From: an uncultured Geobacteraceae bacterium
GTDB lineage: Bacteria > Desulfobacterota > Desulfuromonadia > Geobacterales > Pseudopelobacteraceae
Assembly: GCA_903930585.1 (NCBI GenBank)
Contig: CAIYZD010000311.1
Coordinates: 1-34,907 of the forward strand
Direction of reading: 5' to 3'
Length of the DNA stretch: 34,907 bases
The notes beneath the pieces were generated by a model. That model saw nothing but the letters and a program-made list of their open reading frames with translations. It was not told the origin of the DNA and ran no database searches. Position numbers and translations under genes: made by a program. Shown one piece after another: positions 10,689-20,838 of this stretch; the stretch's first letter is position 1, and every line of letters begins with the position of its first letter.

Positions 10689-11423
10689 ATGAAATCATTT
10701 GGTATCATCGCTGCGGTTCCTCAGGAAATTGAGCTGCTGGAGAAGGCGCTTGAAAAATCCGAAACGGTGAAATCGGGCGGGTACGACTATCTGGAAGGGA
10801 CTATCGGTAATCTGGCGGTTGTCATCTGTGCCGGAGGAGTCGGCAAGGTCAATGCGGCGGCAGCCACCGCCGTTATGATCGACCGCTATAATCCCCGGCT
10901 TGTCATTAACACCGGCTGCGCCGGCGCCTATATCGGCAGCGGCCTTGCGGTCGGCAGTCTGGTTGTGGCGAGCGAGGAAGTTCTGGCGGATGATGGTGTG
11001 GTGGTTGCCGAAGGGTGGAAAGATCTCCATTTCATGAATCTTCCCTCCGTAACAGCGGAGGGGAGAAACTGTTACAATATACTTCCTCTTTCCCGAGACG
11101 CCTCGGAAAAGGCACTGCAACTGGCAGATGACAATGGTGTGTCTCTTATATGCGGCCGCTTCGCGACCGTTTCAACCTGTAGCGGCACCAGTCGGCGCGG
11201 GGGAGAGCTTGCTGCTCTCTGGAACGTGCTGGCGGAAAGCATGGAGGGGGCGGCGGTGGCTCAGGTCTGTCTCAATTGCGGAATTGATTGCCTTGAAATC
11301 CGGGGAATCAGTAACATGGTGGAAGAACGTGATCTGAAAAGGTGGGACATGCCGAGTGCGGTTGGAGCGGCCCAGCGGTTCGTGTTACAGTATATTGAGG
11401 AGATGGGGCGGTCGGCGTTGTAA
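10689..11423 (+). CDS. mqnB: Futalosine hydrolase (futalosine menaquinone pathway)
   Basis: Nucleoside phosphorylase fold: VICAGGVGKVNAAAATAVMID, INTGCAGAYIGSGLAVGSLVVASEEVLADDGV, AESMEGAAVAQVCLNCGIDCLEIRGISNMVEERDLKRW. Confidence 0.88.
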   Translation: MKSFGIIAAVPQEIELLEKALEKSETVKSGGYDYLEGTIGNLAVVICAGGVGKVNAAAATAVMIDRYNPRLVINTGCAGAYIGSGLAVGSLVVASEEVLADDGVVVAEGWKDLHFMNLPSVTAEGRNCYNILPLSRDASEKALQLADDNGVSLICGRFATVSTCSGTSRRGGELAALWNVLAESMEGAAVAQVCLNCGIDCLEIRGISNMVEERDLKRWDMPSAVGAAQRFVLQYIEEMGRSAL

Positions 11424-11426
11424 TTC

Positions 11427-12110
11427 TCACCGTGTCCCGAAAATTGCCGTGCCAACCCGCACCAGGGTAGCCCCTTCCTGAATCGCCGCTTCAAAATCGC
11501 CTGACATCCCCATGGAAAGTTCCGTCATATCAACGCCCGTAATCCGTTCGGCGGCAATAGCCTCCGACAGTCGCCGCAGCTCGGCAAAACAGGGGCGCGC
11601 CGCCTCCGGGTCGTCGAAGAAGGGGGGCATCGTCATCAGCCCCCTTACCCTGATGTTCGGGAGCAGGGCAGATTCCCGAACCAGTTGAATCGCTCCCGCC
11701 TCGGTTGTTCCTGACTTGGTCTTCTCGCCGGAAATATTGACCTGTATCAGCACGTCGCAGCTTTTGCCGAGTTTCCCCCACTGCCGGTCAATCTCCGTGG
11801 CCAGTGAAATGCGGTCGACCGAATGGATGAGCGCCACCTGACCGGCAATATATTTGACCTTGTTGCTCTGCAGATGGCCGATGACGTGCCATTGTACGGC
11901 TTCGTGCACTTCAGCCAGTTTTGGCGCCAGCTCCTGGACGTAATTCTCGCCAAAAACCGTCTGTCCTGCCTGGAAAGCAGCAACGATATCCGCAGCCGGG
12001 CGGGTTTTCGATACCGCAACCAGGCGGACAGAGTCGGGATCGCGACCGGCCTGAACAGCTGCCGCACGGATGCGTGCGTTGATCAGTGCAAGATTGCCGG
12101 CAATGGTCAT
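11427..12110 (-). CDS. YggS-family pyridoxal phosphate-binding protein (PLPBP)
   Basis: VRLVAVSKTRPAADIVAAFQAGQTVFGENYVQEL, WHVIGHLQSNKVKYI, RGLMTMPPFFDDPE, LSMGMSGDFEAAIQEGATLVRVGTAIFG. Confidence 0.95.
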   Translation of the reverse strand: MTIAGNLALINARIRAAAVQAGRDPDSVRLVAVSKTRPAADIVAAFQAGQTVFGENYVQELAPKLAEVHEAVQWHVIGHLQSNKVKYIAGQVALIHSVDRISLATEIDRQWGKLGKSCDVLIQVNISGEKTKSGTTEAGAIQLVRESALLPNIRVRGLMTMPPFFDDPEAARPCFAELRRLSEAIAAERITGVDMTELSMGMSGDFEAAIQEGATLVRVGTAIFGTR

Positions 12111-12116
12111 GGACGA

Positions 12117-12701
12117 TTACTCCACTGCCTGCAAGGTTTGCAGCACTTCATACAATTCCGTCATCGGCAGGCCGATGACGTTGGTGTATGACCCGTTGAT
12201 CGAACGGACAAAATGCACCGCGCCCCCCTGGATTGCATAGGCGCCAGCCTTGTCCATCGGGCAGCCGGTGGCAATATATGCGGTGATCTCTTTTGGCTCC
12301 AGCGTCTTGAAGGTTACTTCCGTGCAGACGTTGCGGCTGACGTGGACGCCGCTGGTTTTATCGAAGACGGTGAAGCCGGTAATGACTTCGTGATCGCGTC
12401 CGGACAGTCCGGACAACATTCGTTGTGCATCGGCCGCATCGGTCGGTTTGCCGAGAATGGCGCCATCCAACACCACAATGGTGTCGGCTCCAATGAAGTA
12501 ACGACCGTCGTTTGTCGCCGCAACCGCATCTGCTTTTTCGCGTGAGAGGCGCATGACATGGTCGGCGGCCGCTTCTCCCGGCAGTGCATCTTCACAGATA
12601 TCAGCCGGTACGACATGAAATGGAATGCCTGCCAGTGTCATTAGTTCGGTGCGGCGCGGCGATGCCGACGCCAGGATTATTGTCCCGTGATTATTTTTCA
12701 T
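12117..12701 (-). CDS. maf: Maf family nucleotide pyrophosphatase
   Basis: IILASASPRRTELMTLAGIPFHVVPADICED, RYFIGADTIVVLDGAILGKPTDAADAQRMLSGLSGRDHEVITG, YIATGCPMDKAGAYAIQG, NVIGLPM. Confidence 0.95.
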   Translation of the reverse strand: MKNNHGTIILASASPRRTELMTLAGIPFHVVPADICEDALPGEAAADHVMRLSREKADAVAATNDGRYFIGADTIVVLDGAILGKPTDAADAQRMLSGLSGRDHEVITGFTVFDKTSGVHVSRNVCTEVTFKTLEPKEITAYIATGCPMDKAGAYAIQGGAVHFVRSINGSYTNVIGLPMTELYEVLQTLQAVE

Positions 12702-12999
12702 CTTCTTCCGCTTTCCGCGCGTCTTCGACAGCTTTTTTCCGGGCTTCTGCCCGCGCTATACCCGCCTTGTGTTCTTCCTCCATATCCTGCCAATGCTTGG
12801 TCCAGTCCGTTTTGCGCACGTAATGCAGTACGAACACCCCCGGAATGATGACACATCCCCAGAAAATATTCATGGTTGCATCGTGGAGGATGCCGAATAC
12901 CAGCGAAGCAATACCCATCACCAGCAAAAACGCTTCCATTGACAGAATCCGCCCTATCAGAGAGGCTTTCTGAATCTCTTTCTGTCCATCATGCGTCAT
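12691..12999 (-). CDS. Small membrane protein of unknown function (102 aa)
   Basis: Two hydrophobic segments (MEAFLLVMGIASLVFGILHD, IFWGCVIIPGVFVLHYV) and a charged C-terminal coil; overlaps both neighbours by 11 nt, consistent with translational coupling. Confidence 0.75.
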   Translation of the reverse strand: MTHDGQKEIQKASLIGRILSMEAFLLVMGIASLVFGILHDATMNIFWGCVIIPGVFVLHYVRKTDWTKHWQDMEEEHKAGIARAEARKKAVEDARKAEEDEK

Positions 13000-14389
13000 G
13001 TGATTTCTCCTTCCAGGGAAACATTTTACCCGGATTTAATATGTAATTCGGATCAAGAGCCGCTTTGATGGCTTTCATCGCGGCAATCTGGTGCGGCGAA
13101 AGTTCCAGCTCGATATAGGGCGCCTTGGAAAGCCCGACCCCATGTTCACCCGACATGGTGCCATTCAGATTCAGAGCGGCCTGAAAAACATCACGAATCG
13201 CTTCATGCGCTTTTTCGTCCATACCGGGAACAGCTTTATCGACCATGATATTGACGTGAATATTGCCGTCACCGGCATGACCGAAGTTGACGATCGGAAT
13301 ATCGTACTTCGCCTGGATTTTCTCGATGGTGCGAATAATATCCGGGACTTTGCTGCGCGGCACCACGACATCTTCGTTGTATTTTGTCGGATTGATATCT
13401 CGTAGTGATGGCGACACCAGTCGCCGTACCCGCCAGAGTTCTTCCGATTCGGCGGCGTCTTTGGCGGCGCGGAACTGCACGAGTCCCAGCGGTTTGATCA
13501 GTTCATGGATCTGCGCCGCCTGCTTCTCGATCAGGTCGCGGTCACCATCCACCTCAATCAGCAGCACCGCCCGCCCTTCAGCCGGAATGCCGAGGCTGAA
13601 GCGCCTCTCGACGCATTGCAGGGTAGCATAGTCCATGAATTCGAGCGTGGTCGGGATGATCTTGTTGCCGATAATCGTCGAAACCGCCTTGGCGGCGCCG
13701 TCGATGGAATCGAAGATCGTCAGCATGGTCTTCTTGGCATCGGGAAATGGCAGGATCTTGAATATGATCTTGGTGATCACCCCCAGCGTTCCTTCACTGC
13801 CGCAGAGCAGGCGGGTCATGTCGTAGCCGACTACCGCCTTGTAGGTTTCGCCGCCGGTGCGGATAATCTCACCGGTCGGCAGTACTACTTCGAGCCCCAT
13901 GACGAAGTCGCGGGTGACGCCGTATTTGACGCAGCGTGGTCCGCCTGCATTTTCGGCGACGTTTCCTCCCAGGGTGGAAAACTTGAGAGAAGCCGGATCA
14001 GGCGGGTAGAAGAAGCCGAGCTTTTCAACCGCCATCTGGAATTGTTCCGTCACGACTCCCGGTTCAACCTCGGCAATCAGATTTTCGGTGTCGATCCGGA
14101 GAATGCGGTTCATCCGGGTTGTCACCAGCACGACCCCTCCCCCTTTGGGGAGCGAGCCTCCGGTAAAGCCGCTGCCGGCGCCACGCGGGAACACCGGGAA
14201 ATTTTCCCGGTTTGCCAGCTTCAGAACAGCTGAAACCTCTTCAGGGTTGGCCGGGTGGACGACCGCATCCGGTAAGAATTCCATCTGGGTGGCGTCATAA
14301 CCGTAGCAGATCATATCCTGTTTAGTGGTTGTTATATTGTCGGAACCGACAATAGATGTCAGTTCATTGATCAGATGCGCTGCAAGCAT
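12989..14389 (-). CDS. glcD: FAD-linked oxidase, glycolate oxidase GlcD-like
   Basis: PVFPRGAGSGFTGGSLPKGGGVVLVTTRMNRIL, STLGGNVAENAGGPRCVKYGVTRDFVMGLEVVLPTGEIIRTGG, NFGHAGDGNIHVNIMVD, GTMSGEHGVGLSKAPY, LDPNYILNPGKMF. Confidence 0.92.
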   Translation of the reverse strand: MLAAHLINELTSIVGSDNITTTKQDMICYGYDATQMEFLPDAVVHPANPEEVSAVLKLANRENFPVFPRGAGSGFTGGSLPKGGGVVLVTTRMNRILRIDTENLIAEVEPGVVTEQFQMAVEKLGFFYPPDPASLKFSTLGGNVAENAGGPRCVKYGVTRDFVMGLEVVLPTGEIIRTGGETYKAVVGYDMTRLLCGSEGTLGVITKIIFKILPFPDAKKTMLTIFDSIDGAAKAVSTIIGNKIIPTTLEFMDYATLQCVERRFSLGIPAEGRAVLLIEVDGDRDLIEKQAAQIHELIKPLGLVQFRAAKDAAESEELWRVRRLVSPSLRDINPTKYNEDVVVPRSKVPDIIRTIEKIQAKYDIPIVNFGHAGDGNIHVNIMVDKAVPGMDEKAHEAIRDVFQAALNLNGTMSGEHGVGLSKAPYIELELSPHQIAAMKAIKAALDPNYILNPGKMFPWKEKSHDA

Positions 14390-14513
14390 GGGTGATCCTT
14401 TCCGTGAAAATTCAACGGGAAGGATACATGATATGGCGGTAACAGTGCAAGGCAGTTCTGCGTGAATAAAAAAGCCTTTTCATGGTTAAAATGAAAGAGC
14501 TCGTATAGTATGA

Positions 14514-14543
14514 TTGCAAGCCACGCCCTTTCAGGGCTATTAT
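14514..14543 (+). promoter_or_regulatory. Candidate sigma-70 promoter upstream of the ABC-F gene
   Basis: TTGCAA (14514-14519), 18-nt spacer, TATTAT (14538-14543); the spacer contains gccctttcagggc. Confidence 0.45.
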
Positions 14544-14571
14544 GACCTAAAACAGTGAAAGAAGAAAACCA

Positions 14572-16464
14572 TTGGCACTTATATCGCTTCGCAGCATAAC
14601 TCTGGCCTTCGGAGGCCCCCCCATTTTTGACGGCATCAACCTGCAGATCGAATCGGGTGACCGGCTCTGTTTGATGGGGCGCAACGGCAGCGGTAAATCG
14701 ACGCTGCTGAAACTGATCGGCGGCGAGCTCACCCCGGAAGGGGGAGAGGTGCAGCGGCAACAGGGACTCAAGGTGGCGCAGCTTACCCAGGATGTGCCGC
14801 AGGGTTTGTCCGGAAATGTTTTTGACGTGGTCGCATCCGGTATGGGCACGGCCTCTGCCGTGCTGGCGGAATACCACCATGTCAGCCACCAACTCGCCCA
14901 TGACAGTAGTGACAAACTGCTGGCCCGCCTGGAAGCGCTGCAAAAAGAGCTGGAGGAAAATGACGGCTGGAGTCTGCACCAGGAGGTGGAGCGGGTCCTG
15001 AACCGGCTCGATCTTGATGCCGAGGCCGAATTCACCGCGCTTTCCGGCGGCACCAAGCGGCGGGTGCTGCTGGCCCGTGCCCTGGTGTCCAACCCCGATA
15101 TCCTGATCCTGGACGAACCGACCAACCACCTCGATATCGACACGATCCTCTGGCTGGAAGAGTTTCTCGCCAAAAACGTTAAAACAGTGCTGTTCGTCAC
15201 CCATGACCGCGCCTTTGCCCGGCGGCTGGCCAACCGGGTGGCCGAGCTGGATCGGGGGCGGATCTACGCCTTTTCATGCGGTTACGATGAATTTGTCGAG
15301 CGTCGCGAAGCGTTGCTGGAGGCGGAGATAAGCCGTCAGGCATTGTTCGACAAGAAGCTTGCCCAGGAGGAGGTCTGGGTCAGACAGGGGATCAAAGCCC
15401 GCCGTACCCGTAACGAGGGGAGGGTTCGGGCGCTGAAGAAACTGCGTGAAGAATCCCGTCAGCGACGTGAACGGCAGGGATCTGCGAAAATCCAGCTGCA
15501 GGTAGCGGATCGTTCCGGGGCGCTGGTGGCCGAGGCGATCGGAGTGACCTTTGCTTATGACGGACGGGCGATTGTAAAGAATCTCTTCACTACGATCATG
15601 CGGGGTGACCGGATTGGCATCATCGGCCCGAATGGTTCGGGCAAGACGACGCTGCTTCGTCTGCTGTTGGGCGAACTGGAACAGCAACTGGGGGAGATCA
15701 AGCTGGGAACCCGCCGCGAGGTACTCTATTTCGACCAACTGCGCGAACAGCTGGATGTGAACAAAAGCGTGCAGGAGAATGTGGGCGAGGGGAATGACAC
15801 GCTTATTATCAACGGTCAGCCGCGCCATATAATCGGCTATTTACAGGACTTTCTGTTCTCGGCGGAACGGGCCCGTTCGCCGGTCAGCATCCTGTCAGGT
15901 GGTGAACGTAACCGACTGCTGCTTGCCAAGCTCTTTACCAAGCCGTCCAACATCCTGGTTATGGATGAACCGACCAACGACCTTGACGCCGAAACGCTTG
16001 ACCTGCTGGAAGAGCTGTTGATGGAATACCCCGGCACGCTGCTGCTGGTCAGTCATGACCGTGAATTTCTCAATAATGTGGTGTCGAGCACCCTGGTGTT
16101 GACCGGTGACGGTTCGGTGCGGGAGTTCGTCGGCGGTTATGACGACTGGCTGAGTCAGGCAGCTGATGAAGTGGCTGCTCTTTCCCCTGTTCCGCAAAAA
16201 GCGCTTCAGGAAAAGGGGAAACCGCAGAAAGAGAAGGCCCGTAAACTCTCCTTCAAGGAAGAACGTGAATTGGAGGCGCTGCCGGAGCGGATTGCCGCTA
16301 TCGAAAAGGAACAGGGAGCGCTGCACGCCCGCCTGGCAGATCCGGAATTCTACAAGAGCGCCGGTGCCGAAGTTACTGTTGTCAATAGCCGTCTGGAAGA
16401 ACTGGAGCAGGAACTGGAATCGGCATTTGTGCGATGGGATGAACTGGAAAGTTTGAAAGGGTAG
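14572..16464 (+). CDS. uup: ABC-F family ATPase (Uup-like, with C-terminal coiled coil); TTG start
   Basis: Two ABC cassettes: Walker A GRNGSGKST and GPNGSGKTT, signatures LSGGTKRRV and LSGGERNRL, Walker B ILDEPTNHLD and VMDEPTNDLD; C-terminal coil KLSFKEERELEALPERIAAIEKEQ. Confidence 0.92.
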   Translation: MALISLRSITLAFGGPPIFDGINLQIESGDRLCLMGRNGSGKSTLLKLIGGELTPEGGEVQRQQGLKVAQLTQDVPQGLSGNVFDVVASGMGTASAVLAEYHHVSHQLAHDSSDKLLARLEALQKELEENDGWSLHQEVERVLNRLDLDAEAEFTALSGGTKRRVLLARALVSNPDILILDEPTNHLDIDTILWLEEFLAKNVKTVLFVTHDRAFARRLANRVAELDRGRIYAFSCGYDEFVERREALLEAEISRQALFDKKLAQEEVWVRQGIKARRTRNEGRVRALKKLREESRQRRERQGSAKIQLQVADRSGALVAEAIGVTFAYDGRAIVKNLFTTIMRGDRIGIIGPNGSGKTTLLRLLLGELEQQLGEIKLGTRREVLYFDQLREQLDVNKSVQENVGEGNDTLIINGQPRHIIGYLQDFLFSAERARSPVSILSGGERNRLLLAKLFTKPSNILVMDEPTNDLDAETLDLLEELLMEYPGTLLLVSHDREFLNNVVSSTLVLTGDGSVREFVGGYDDWLSQAADEVAALSPVPQKALQEKGKPQKEKARKLSFKEERELEALPERIAAIEKEQGALHARLADPEFYKSAGAEVTVVNSRLEELEQELESAFVRWDELESLKG

Positions 16465-16466
16465 AA

Positions 16467-17669
16467 TTATTCTCTGACCGGCATCCGCAGCAGCAGTGTT
16501 GCCACGCTCAGCGCCGTTACCGTCAGCAGCATGATCATCGCCGCCACCCCGTTCCAGCCGAACTGTTGCCAGAAGATTCCGCCAACGGTACCCGAAATAC
16601 TTGAACCGAGATAATACGAAAAGAGATAGAGCGATGATGCCTGGGCCTTGGCGGTCCGGGCGCGCCGCCCGACCCAGCTGGATGCAATGGCGTGGGCGCA
16701 GAAGAAGCCGCAGGTAAAAACTCCCACCCCCGCAACAATCAGCGGCAGTGAATCAGACAGGGTAATCACAGTCCCCGCCAGCATGGTAGTCAGGGTAAGC
16801 CGAAGCATGAATGGACGGCCGAACCGGTTGATCAGGCTGCCGACGATCCCCGCGCTGAACGAGCCGAGCAGGTAGACAAGAAAAATCAGGCTGACCTGAA
16901 ACCGGCTGAGTGTGAAGGGGGGCGCCAGCAGGCGGAACCCGATGTAGTTGTAAAGCGAGACGAAGCCCCCCATGGAGAGGAAGGCCAGCGCGTACAGGCA
17001 ATGCAGCCCGGGATCGCGCAGGTGCTGGAACAGCGAGGTAACCAGGTAGCGGAGCTGAAACGGGCGCTGCCGGAAGTTGGCGGAGGGGGGGAGCATCTTC
17101 AGGAACAGCAGGCTGAGCAGCAGGCTGATGACGCCGATCACAGCAATTGCCGTGTGCCACGGCATGTACGAGCAGAGCAGCGCCGATCCGATCCGTCCCG
17201 ACATCCCCCCCATGGCGTTGCCGCTGATGTAGAGCCCCATGGCGTGGCCGATGGCCTGGGCATCCATTTCCTCACCAAGGTAGGCCATGGCCACCGATGG
17301 GACGCCTGCGAGCACCAAACCTTGCAGCAACCGCACCGTCAGCAGGGATGTAAACGAATGGCTGAAGTACGTTGCCATCGCCAGCAGTGATGTCAGAAAG
17401 AGTGCCGCCGTCATGACCTGCCGCCGTCCAAGCGTCTCGGAAACCGTGCCTGCCAGCAGCATGCCGATTGCCAGGGCAAGCGTCGAGCATGAGAGTGGCA
17501 GGCTGGCTACTGCGGGCGCCACCGCAAATTCCTGCGCGAACAGCGGTAGTAGCGGCTGGACATCATATACCGTGACGAAGGTGACAAATCCGGCGCAAAA
17601 TAGTGCCACGTTGATCCGCCGGAACCGCGAGGTGCCGACCCGGACTGCTCCTTCGGTAATGGCGGACAT
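16467..17669 (-). CDS. MFS transporter (YnfM-like)
   Basis: 12-TM hydrophobic pattern, ALAIGMLLAGTVSETLGRRQVM, RLLQGLVLAGVPSVAMAYLGEEM. Confidence 0.85.
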   Translation of the reverse strand: MSAITEGAVRVGTSRFRRINVALFCAGFVTFVTVYDVQPLLPLFAQEFAVAPAVASLPLSCSTLALAIGMLLAGTVSETLGRRQVMTAALFLTSLLAMATYFSHSFTSLLTVRLLQGLVLAGVPSVAMAYLGEEMDAQAIGHAMGLYISGNAMGGMSGRIGSALLCSYMPWHTAIAVIGVISLLLSLLFLKMLPPSANFRQRPFQLRYLVTSLFQHLRDPGLHCLYALAFLSMGGFVSLYNYIGFRLLAPPFTLSRFQVSLIFLVYLLGSFSAGIVGSLINRFGRPFMLRLTLTTMLAGTVITLSDSLPLIVAGVGVFTCGFFCAHAIASSWVGRRARTAKAQASSLYLFSYYLGSSISGTVGGIFWQQFGWNGVAAMIMLLTVTALSVATLLLRMPVRE

Positions 17670-17845
17670 TCAGACTCCGTTTGAGAATCGTTTACTTCCG
17701 TCAGTCAATAGCAAAATTGCCGGTAAAATACTATGGTAAGTTTGAACCCGCGTTTGCCCGGTCTCATAATTATTGTACTCTATTGACAACGAACCAAATA
17801 TGCGCGATTGTTTTCCCGCGATGATCGAAACCGGGGCGAGCAGGG

Positions 17846-19315
17846 GTGGAACGACCGATTATGAATTTCCCGATTTTCCAGAATGTGAGCCTGTTACTGA
17901 GAACCTTCCGGCAGGTTGCAACTATGGTTGTTCTTCTGATGCTGGCCGGTTGTGCCGCTACCTCAACGTTTATCGCCTACCCCCACAAAATTCAGCCGCT
18001 TATCACTTCCCTGTCGGATCGCACCCCGATAGATTTATCGCAATGCCTGCTGAACGAGTGCAAGAGCAATGATCTCATTCTCTACACTATGGAGCGTGGC
18101 CGTTACGCACAGATAATCGGCAACAGCGCCGCCAGTACGTCCGACTTCAGCGCTTCGATGGCAAAAATCGCGGAAAATGACGCAAAAGCGCTGATCAGCG
18201 CTTCCGGTATCGGTGCCAATGTTGCGGCGACGCTGGTTAATGACAACGCAATTCCCTACGAGGGGGAGGGGTACGAACGGGTTCTGCTGCATCATTATCA
18301 GGCGCTCAACTATCTGAATAAAAAAGATATTGAAGGAGCTGGGGTCGAGGTCCGCCGTGCCAACGCCGAACAGGAAGACTCCCTGAAGCGGTTTGAAAAG
18401 GAGGTCGTTAACGCGCAGAGAGAAGCGACGCAAAAAAAGGTCGGTGGCTCTGCGTCCCGGGTAGTGAGTCAGTACGCCCAGATGGACGAGGTGGCCGGCA
18501 AAGTAAAAAACTCATTCCAGAATGCCTATACGTTCTATCTGTCCGGTTTTATTTATGAACTGCTTAAGCAACCCAATGATGCCTACATCGATTACAAAAA
18601 GGCGCTGGAAATTTATCCGGAGAACAGCTATCTGCAGAAGGATGTGCTCCGTCTGTCCACACAGCTTGCCATGGATGACGAGCTGCTGGAGCTCAAACAG
18701 CGGTTTCCGATTGATACGAAGCAATTTGTCGCCAAAAACAGTGCCGGATCCGGTGAACTTCTGGTGCTCTTTGAAGATGGATTTGCTCCTCAAAAGCACG
18801 AGATGAAAATTGCTCTGTCGCTATACACCGGTAATCTGGTCACCATTGCGTTTCCGATCTATCAGGAAAAATGGTCATCCCATGTCCCGTTGCAAGTTAT
18901 TGGTAACAATCAATTTATTGGATATACCGAACCGATCTGCGATGTCCGGGCTCTGGCGGTCAAGGCGCTTAAGGAACAAGCGCCCGTAATAGCCACCCGT
19001 CAGATTATCCGGGCCGTGGCCAAGGAGGCTACTGCAGCGGAAGCAAAGAAGCAGATGGGGGATTTGGGTCAGTTTGCCGCCAACATCTGGAGCCTGATCA
19101 GCGAGAACGCCGATCTGCGCAGTTGGCTCACCTTGCCGTCCAACGCCCAGATCTTGCGGACGACAATTCCGGCAGGCCGCTACAAATTGGCGTTGCAGCA
19201 CCCGATGGCCGGAATGCCGGCGTATATTCATGTAACCATAACTGCCGGAGGCAAATCCGTTTTGCAGGTTGTTCGGACCGGGCGGGAGATCTATAGTTCA
19301 GTTGCTCAGTTTTAG
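17846..19315 (+). CDS. COG3014-like lipoprotein; GTG 17846 or ATG 17861 start
   Basis: Lipobox LMLAGC near the N-terminus; VLLHHYQALNYLNKKDIEGAGVEVRRANAEQ and a TPR-like segment NDAYIDYKKALEIYPENSYLQKDVLRLS. Confidence 0.75.
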   Translation: MERPIMNFPIFQNVSLLLRTFRQVATMVVLLMLAGCAATSTFIAYPHKIQPLITSLSDRTPIDLSQCLLNECKSNDLILYTMERGRYAQIIGNSAASTSDFSASMAKIAENDAKALISASGIGANVAATLVNDNAIPYEGEGYERVLLHHYQALNYLNKKDIEGAGVEVRRANAEQEDSLKRFEKEVVNAQREATQKKVGGSASRVVSQYAQMDEVAGKVKNSFQNAYTFYLSGFIYELLKQPNDAYIDYKKALEIYPENSYLQKDVLRLSTQLAMDDELLELKQRFPIDTKQFVAKNSAGSGELLVLFEDGFAPQKHEMKIALSLYTGNLVTIAFPIYQEKWSSHVPLQVIGNNQFIGYTEPICDVRALAVKALKEQAPVIATRQIIRAVAKEATAAEAKKQMGDLGQFAANIWSLISENADLRSWLTLPSNAQILRTTIPAGRYKLALQHPMAGMPAYIHVTITAGGKSVLQVVRTGREIYSSVAQF

Positions 19316-19325
19316 GGAGGTTCCC

Positions 19326-20351
19326 ATGAATACCGTAGTACGACTCTTTGTCGCAGTAACCGTATCGATCCTGTTAATACCGCTGGTACTCTCTGCCGCG
19401 GAGTTGAGTAAAGGGGAGAAGGACACCATCTTTATCGCGCCTCTCAAGGTTCAGTCGGCGGTGGCTGAAATGGCGCGAAAGAAGAACCGGCTTGCCGAGC
19501 TGAAGCAGGTCTCCGGATCTCTGGAAACGCAGCTGATTTCAACGCTGAACGGCACTCGCGTTTTTCAGCTGGTAGAACAGGGTGCTCAAGCCAAGCCTGA
19601 ATTTGAACCTGACGCAGCCGCAGATAACGTAGACCGGGACGATACGGACGCTGCTCAGGTTGCTGAAAAGGCGGGAGCGAAATTTGCGTTCATTCCGATG
19701 ATTGATGCTTTTGAGGACAGATCCGAAACCGTCGAATACCAGGCAACAGGCAGGGCGTCGCTCAGCCGCAAACTGTTTTTGTCGGCGGTCGTGCAGATTG
19801 TCGATACGGAAAGCGGCGAACTGCTTCCCGACTCTCCAAGTGTCCAGCTCACCAGGGGTGAAGAGATTGAAAATGCCCGGATAGGGCAGCTTGCGGGGAG
19901 TGAAGAGATCATCGTTGCCCTGGCCAGGGAGATGGCTATGAAACTGTCTCAGGAGGTCGTTATGCTGCTCCGTCCGGCAAAAGTTCTGGCGGTGACCGGC
20001 AAGCAGGTGCTGATCAACCGGGGGAGCGATGCCGGCTTTGCAAAGGGTGATCTGGTGGAATTCTATTCCGTGCAGGCGGTGAAAGATGACGATACCGGCG
20101 AGATGTTCAGCAACGAGGTGCCGGTGGGGCAGGCGGTGATCAAGCGGATTGAAAAATTCCAGAGCTACGCCGCCATCACCGGAGACGACAAAGGTATTAC
20201 CAAAGGGTGCGTGGCGCGTTTCCTGAAGACGGCGGCCAATCGTGCTGCAGAAGGGGCGCCGCCACCTGATGCGACGCTGCCGGATTTCGGGACAAAAAAC
20301 GATATGGGGACAACCCCTGGTTCAAGTGAAAAACCACTCAAGTGGAAATAG
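19326..20351 (+). CDS. Exported CsgG/FlgT-like protein of unknown function
   Basis: Signal peptide ending VLSAAE; repeated LSRKLFLSAVVQIVDTESGELL / VLAVTGKQVLINRGSDAGFAKGDLVEFYS resembles the C-terminal barrel of FlgT-like proteins. RBS gggaggttccc ATG 19326. Confidence 0.65.
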   Translation: MNTVVRLFVAVTVSILLIPLVLSAAELSKGEKDTIFIAPLKVQSAVAEMARKKNRLAELKQVSGSLETQLISTLNGTRVFQLVEQGAQAKPEFEPDAAADNVDRDDTDAAQVAEKAGAKFAFIPMIDAFEDRSETVEYQATGRASLSRKLFLSAVVQIVDTESGELLPDSPSVQLTRGEEIENARIGQLAGSEEIIVALAREMAMKLSQEVVMLLRPAKVLAVTGKQVLINRGSDAGFAKGDLVEFYSVQAVKDDDTGEMFSNEVPVGQAVIKRIEKFQSYAAITGDDKGITKGCVARFLKTAANRAAEGAPPPDATLPDFGTKNDMGTTPGSSEKPLKWK

Positions 20352-20360
20352 GGAGGAGAG

Positions 20361-20804
20361 ATGATGAAACAGAGAAATATCTTCATCGTTGGCGGAATAG
20401 CAACGGCTCTAGTTGTATCGCTGGGTTTAACCGGCTGCAGCACGACAGCCGGAGTAGAAGCAACCGGTAAGATGTCATGGGATGATCAGGGTGCGCGGAC
20501 GCTTGACAAGAATGTACAGTTCAACAACAGCAGCCTCAAGGGAGATATCCAGATTGTCGATATTAAAAGTACCATGGCCGGCGACATTATGAGGGCCCAG
20601 GCTACCTTGCGTTCCAAGGACAAGGATACTCTGCCGTTTCAGTACCGGTTCGAGTGGTATGAGGCCTCCGGCCTCGAAATCAATTCCGGGGCTGGTTCCT
20701 GGAAACCGCTGATTTTGAACGGGCGTGAGGCCAAGACCATTCAGGCGGTAGCTCCGGATCCCCGTGCCAAGGAGTTCAAACTTAAGATTCGTGAGCCGGA
20801 TTAG
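20361..20804 (+). CDS. YcfL-like (DUF1425) lipoprotein
   Basis: Lipobox LGLTGCS; RAQATLRSKDKDTLPFQYRFEWYEASGLEINSGAGSWKPLILNGREAKTIQAVAPDPRAKEFKLKIRE. Confidence 0.8.
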   Translation: MMKQRNIFIVGGIATALVVSLGLTGCSTTAGVEATGKMSWDDQGARTLDKNVQFNNSSLKGDIQIVDIKSTMAGDIMRAQATLRSKDKDTLPFQYRFEWYEASGLEINSGAGSWKPLILNGREAKTIQAVAPDPRAKEFKLKIREPD

Positions 20805-20838
20805 TATAAAAACCATAACTAAAGCGAGGGTACAGAGT

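Noticed and set aside
13505-14233. 242-aa plus-strand ORF
   Set aside because: Antisense to glcD; no motif and no RBS.
14572-14589. TTGGCACTTATATCGCTT, a GG-N10-GC sigma-54-like match
   Set aside because: It coincides with the ABC-F start codon and first codons, and a sigma-70-like promoter lies upstream; most likely chance.
14371-15233. 277-aa and 228-aa minus-strand ORFs
   Set aside because: Antisense to the ABC-F gene and low-complexity in composition; shadow ORFs of a GC-rich gene.
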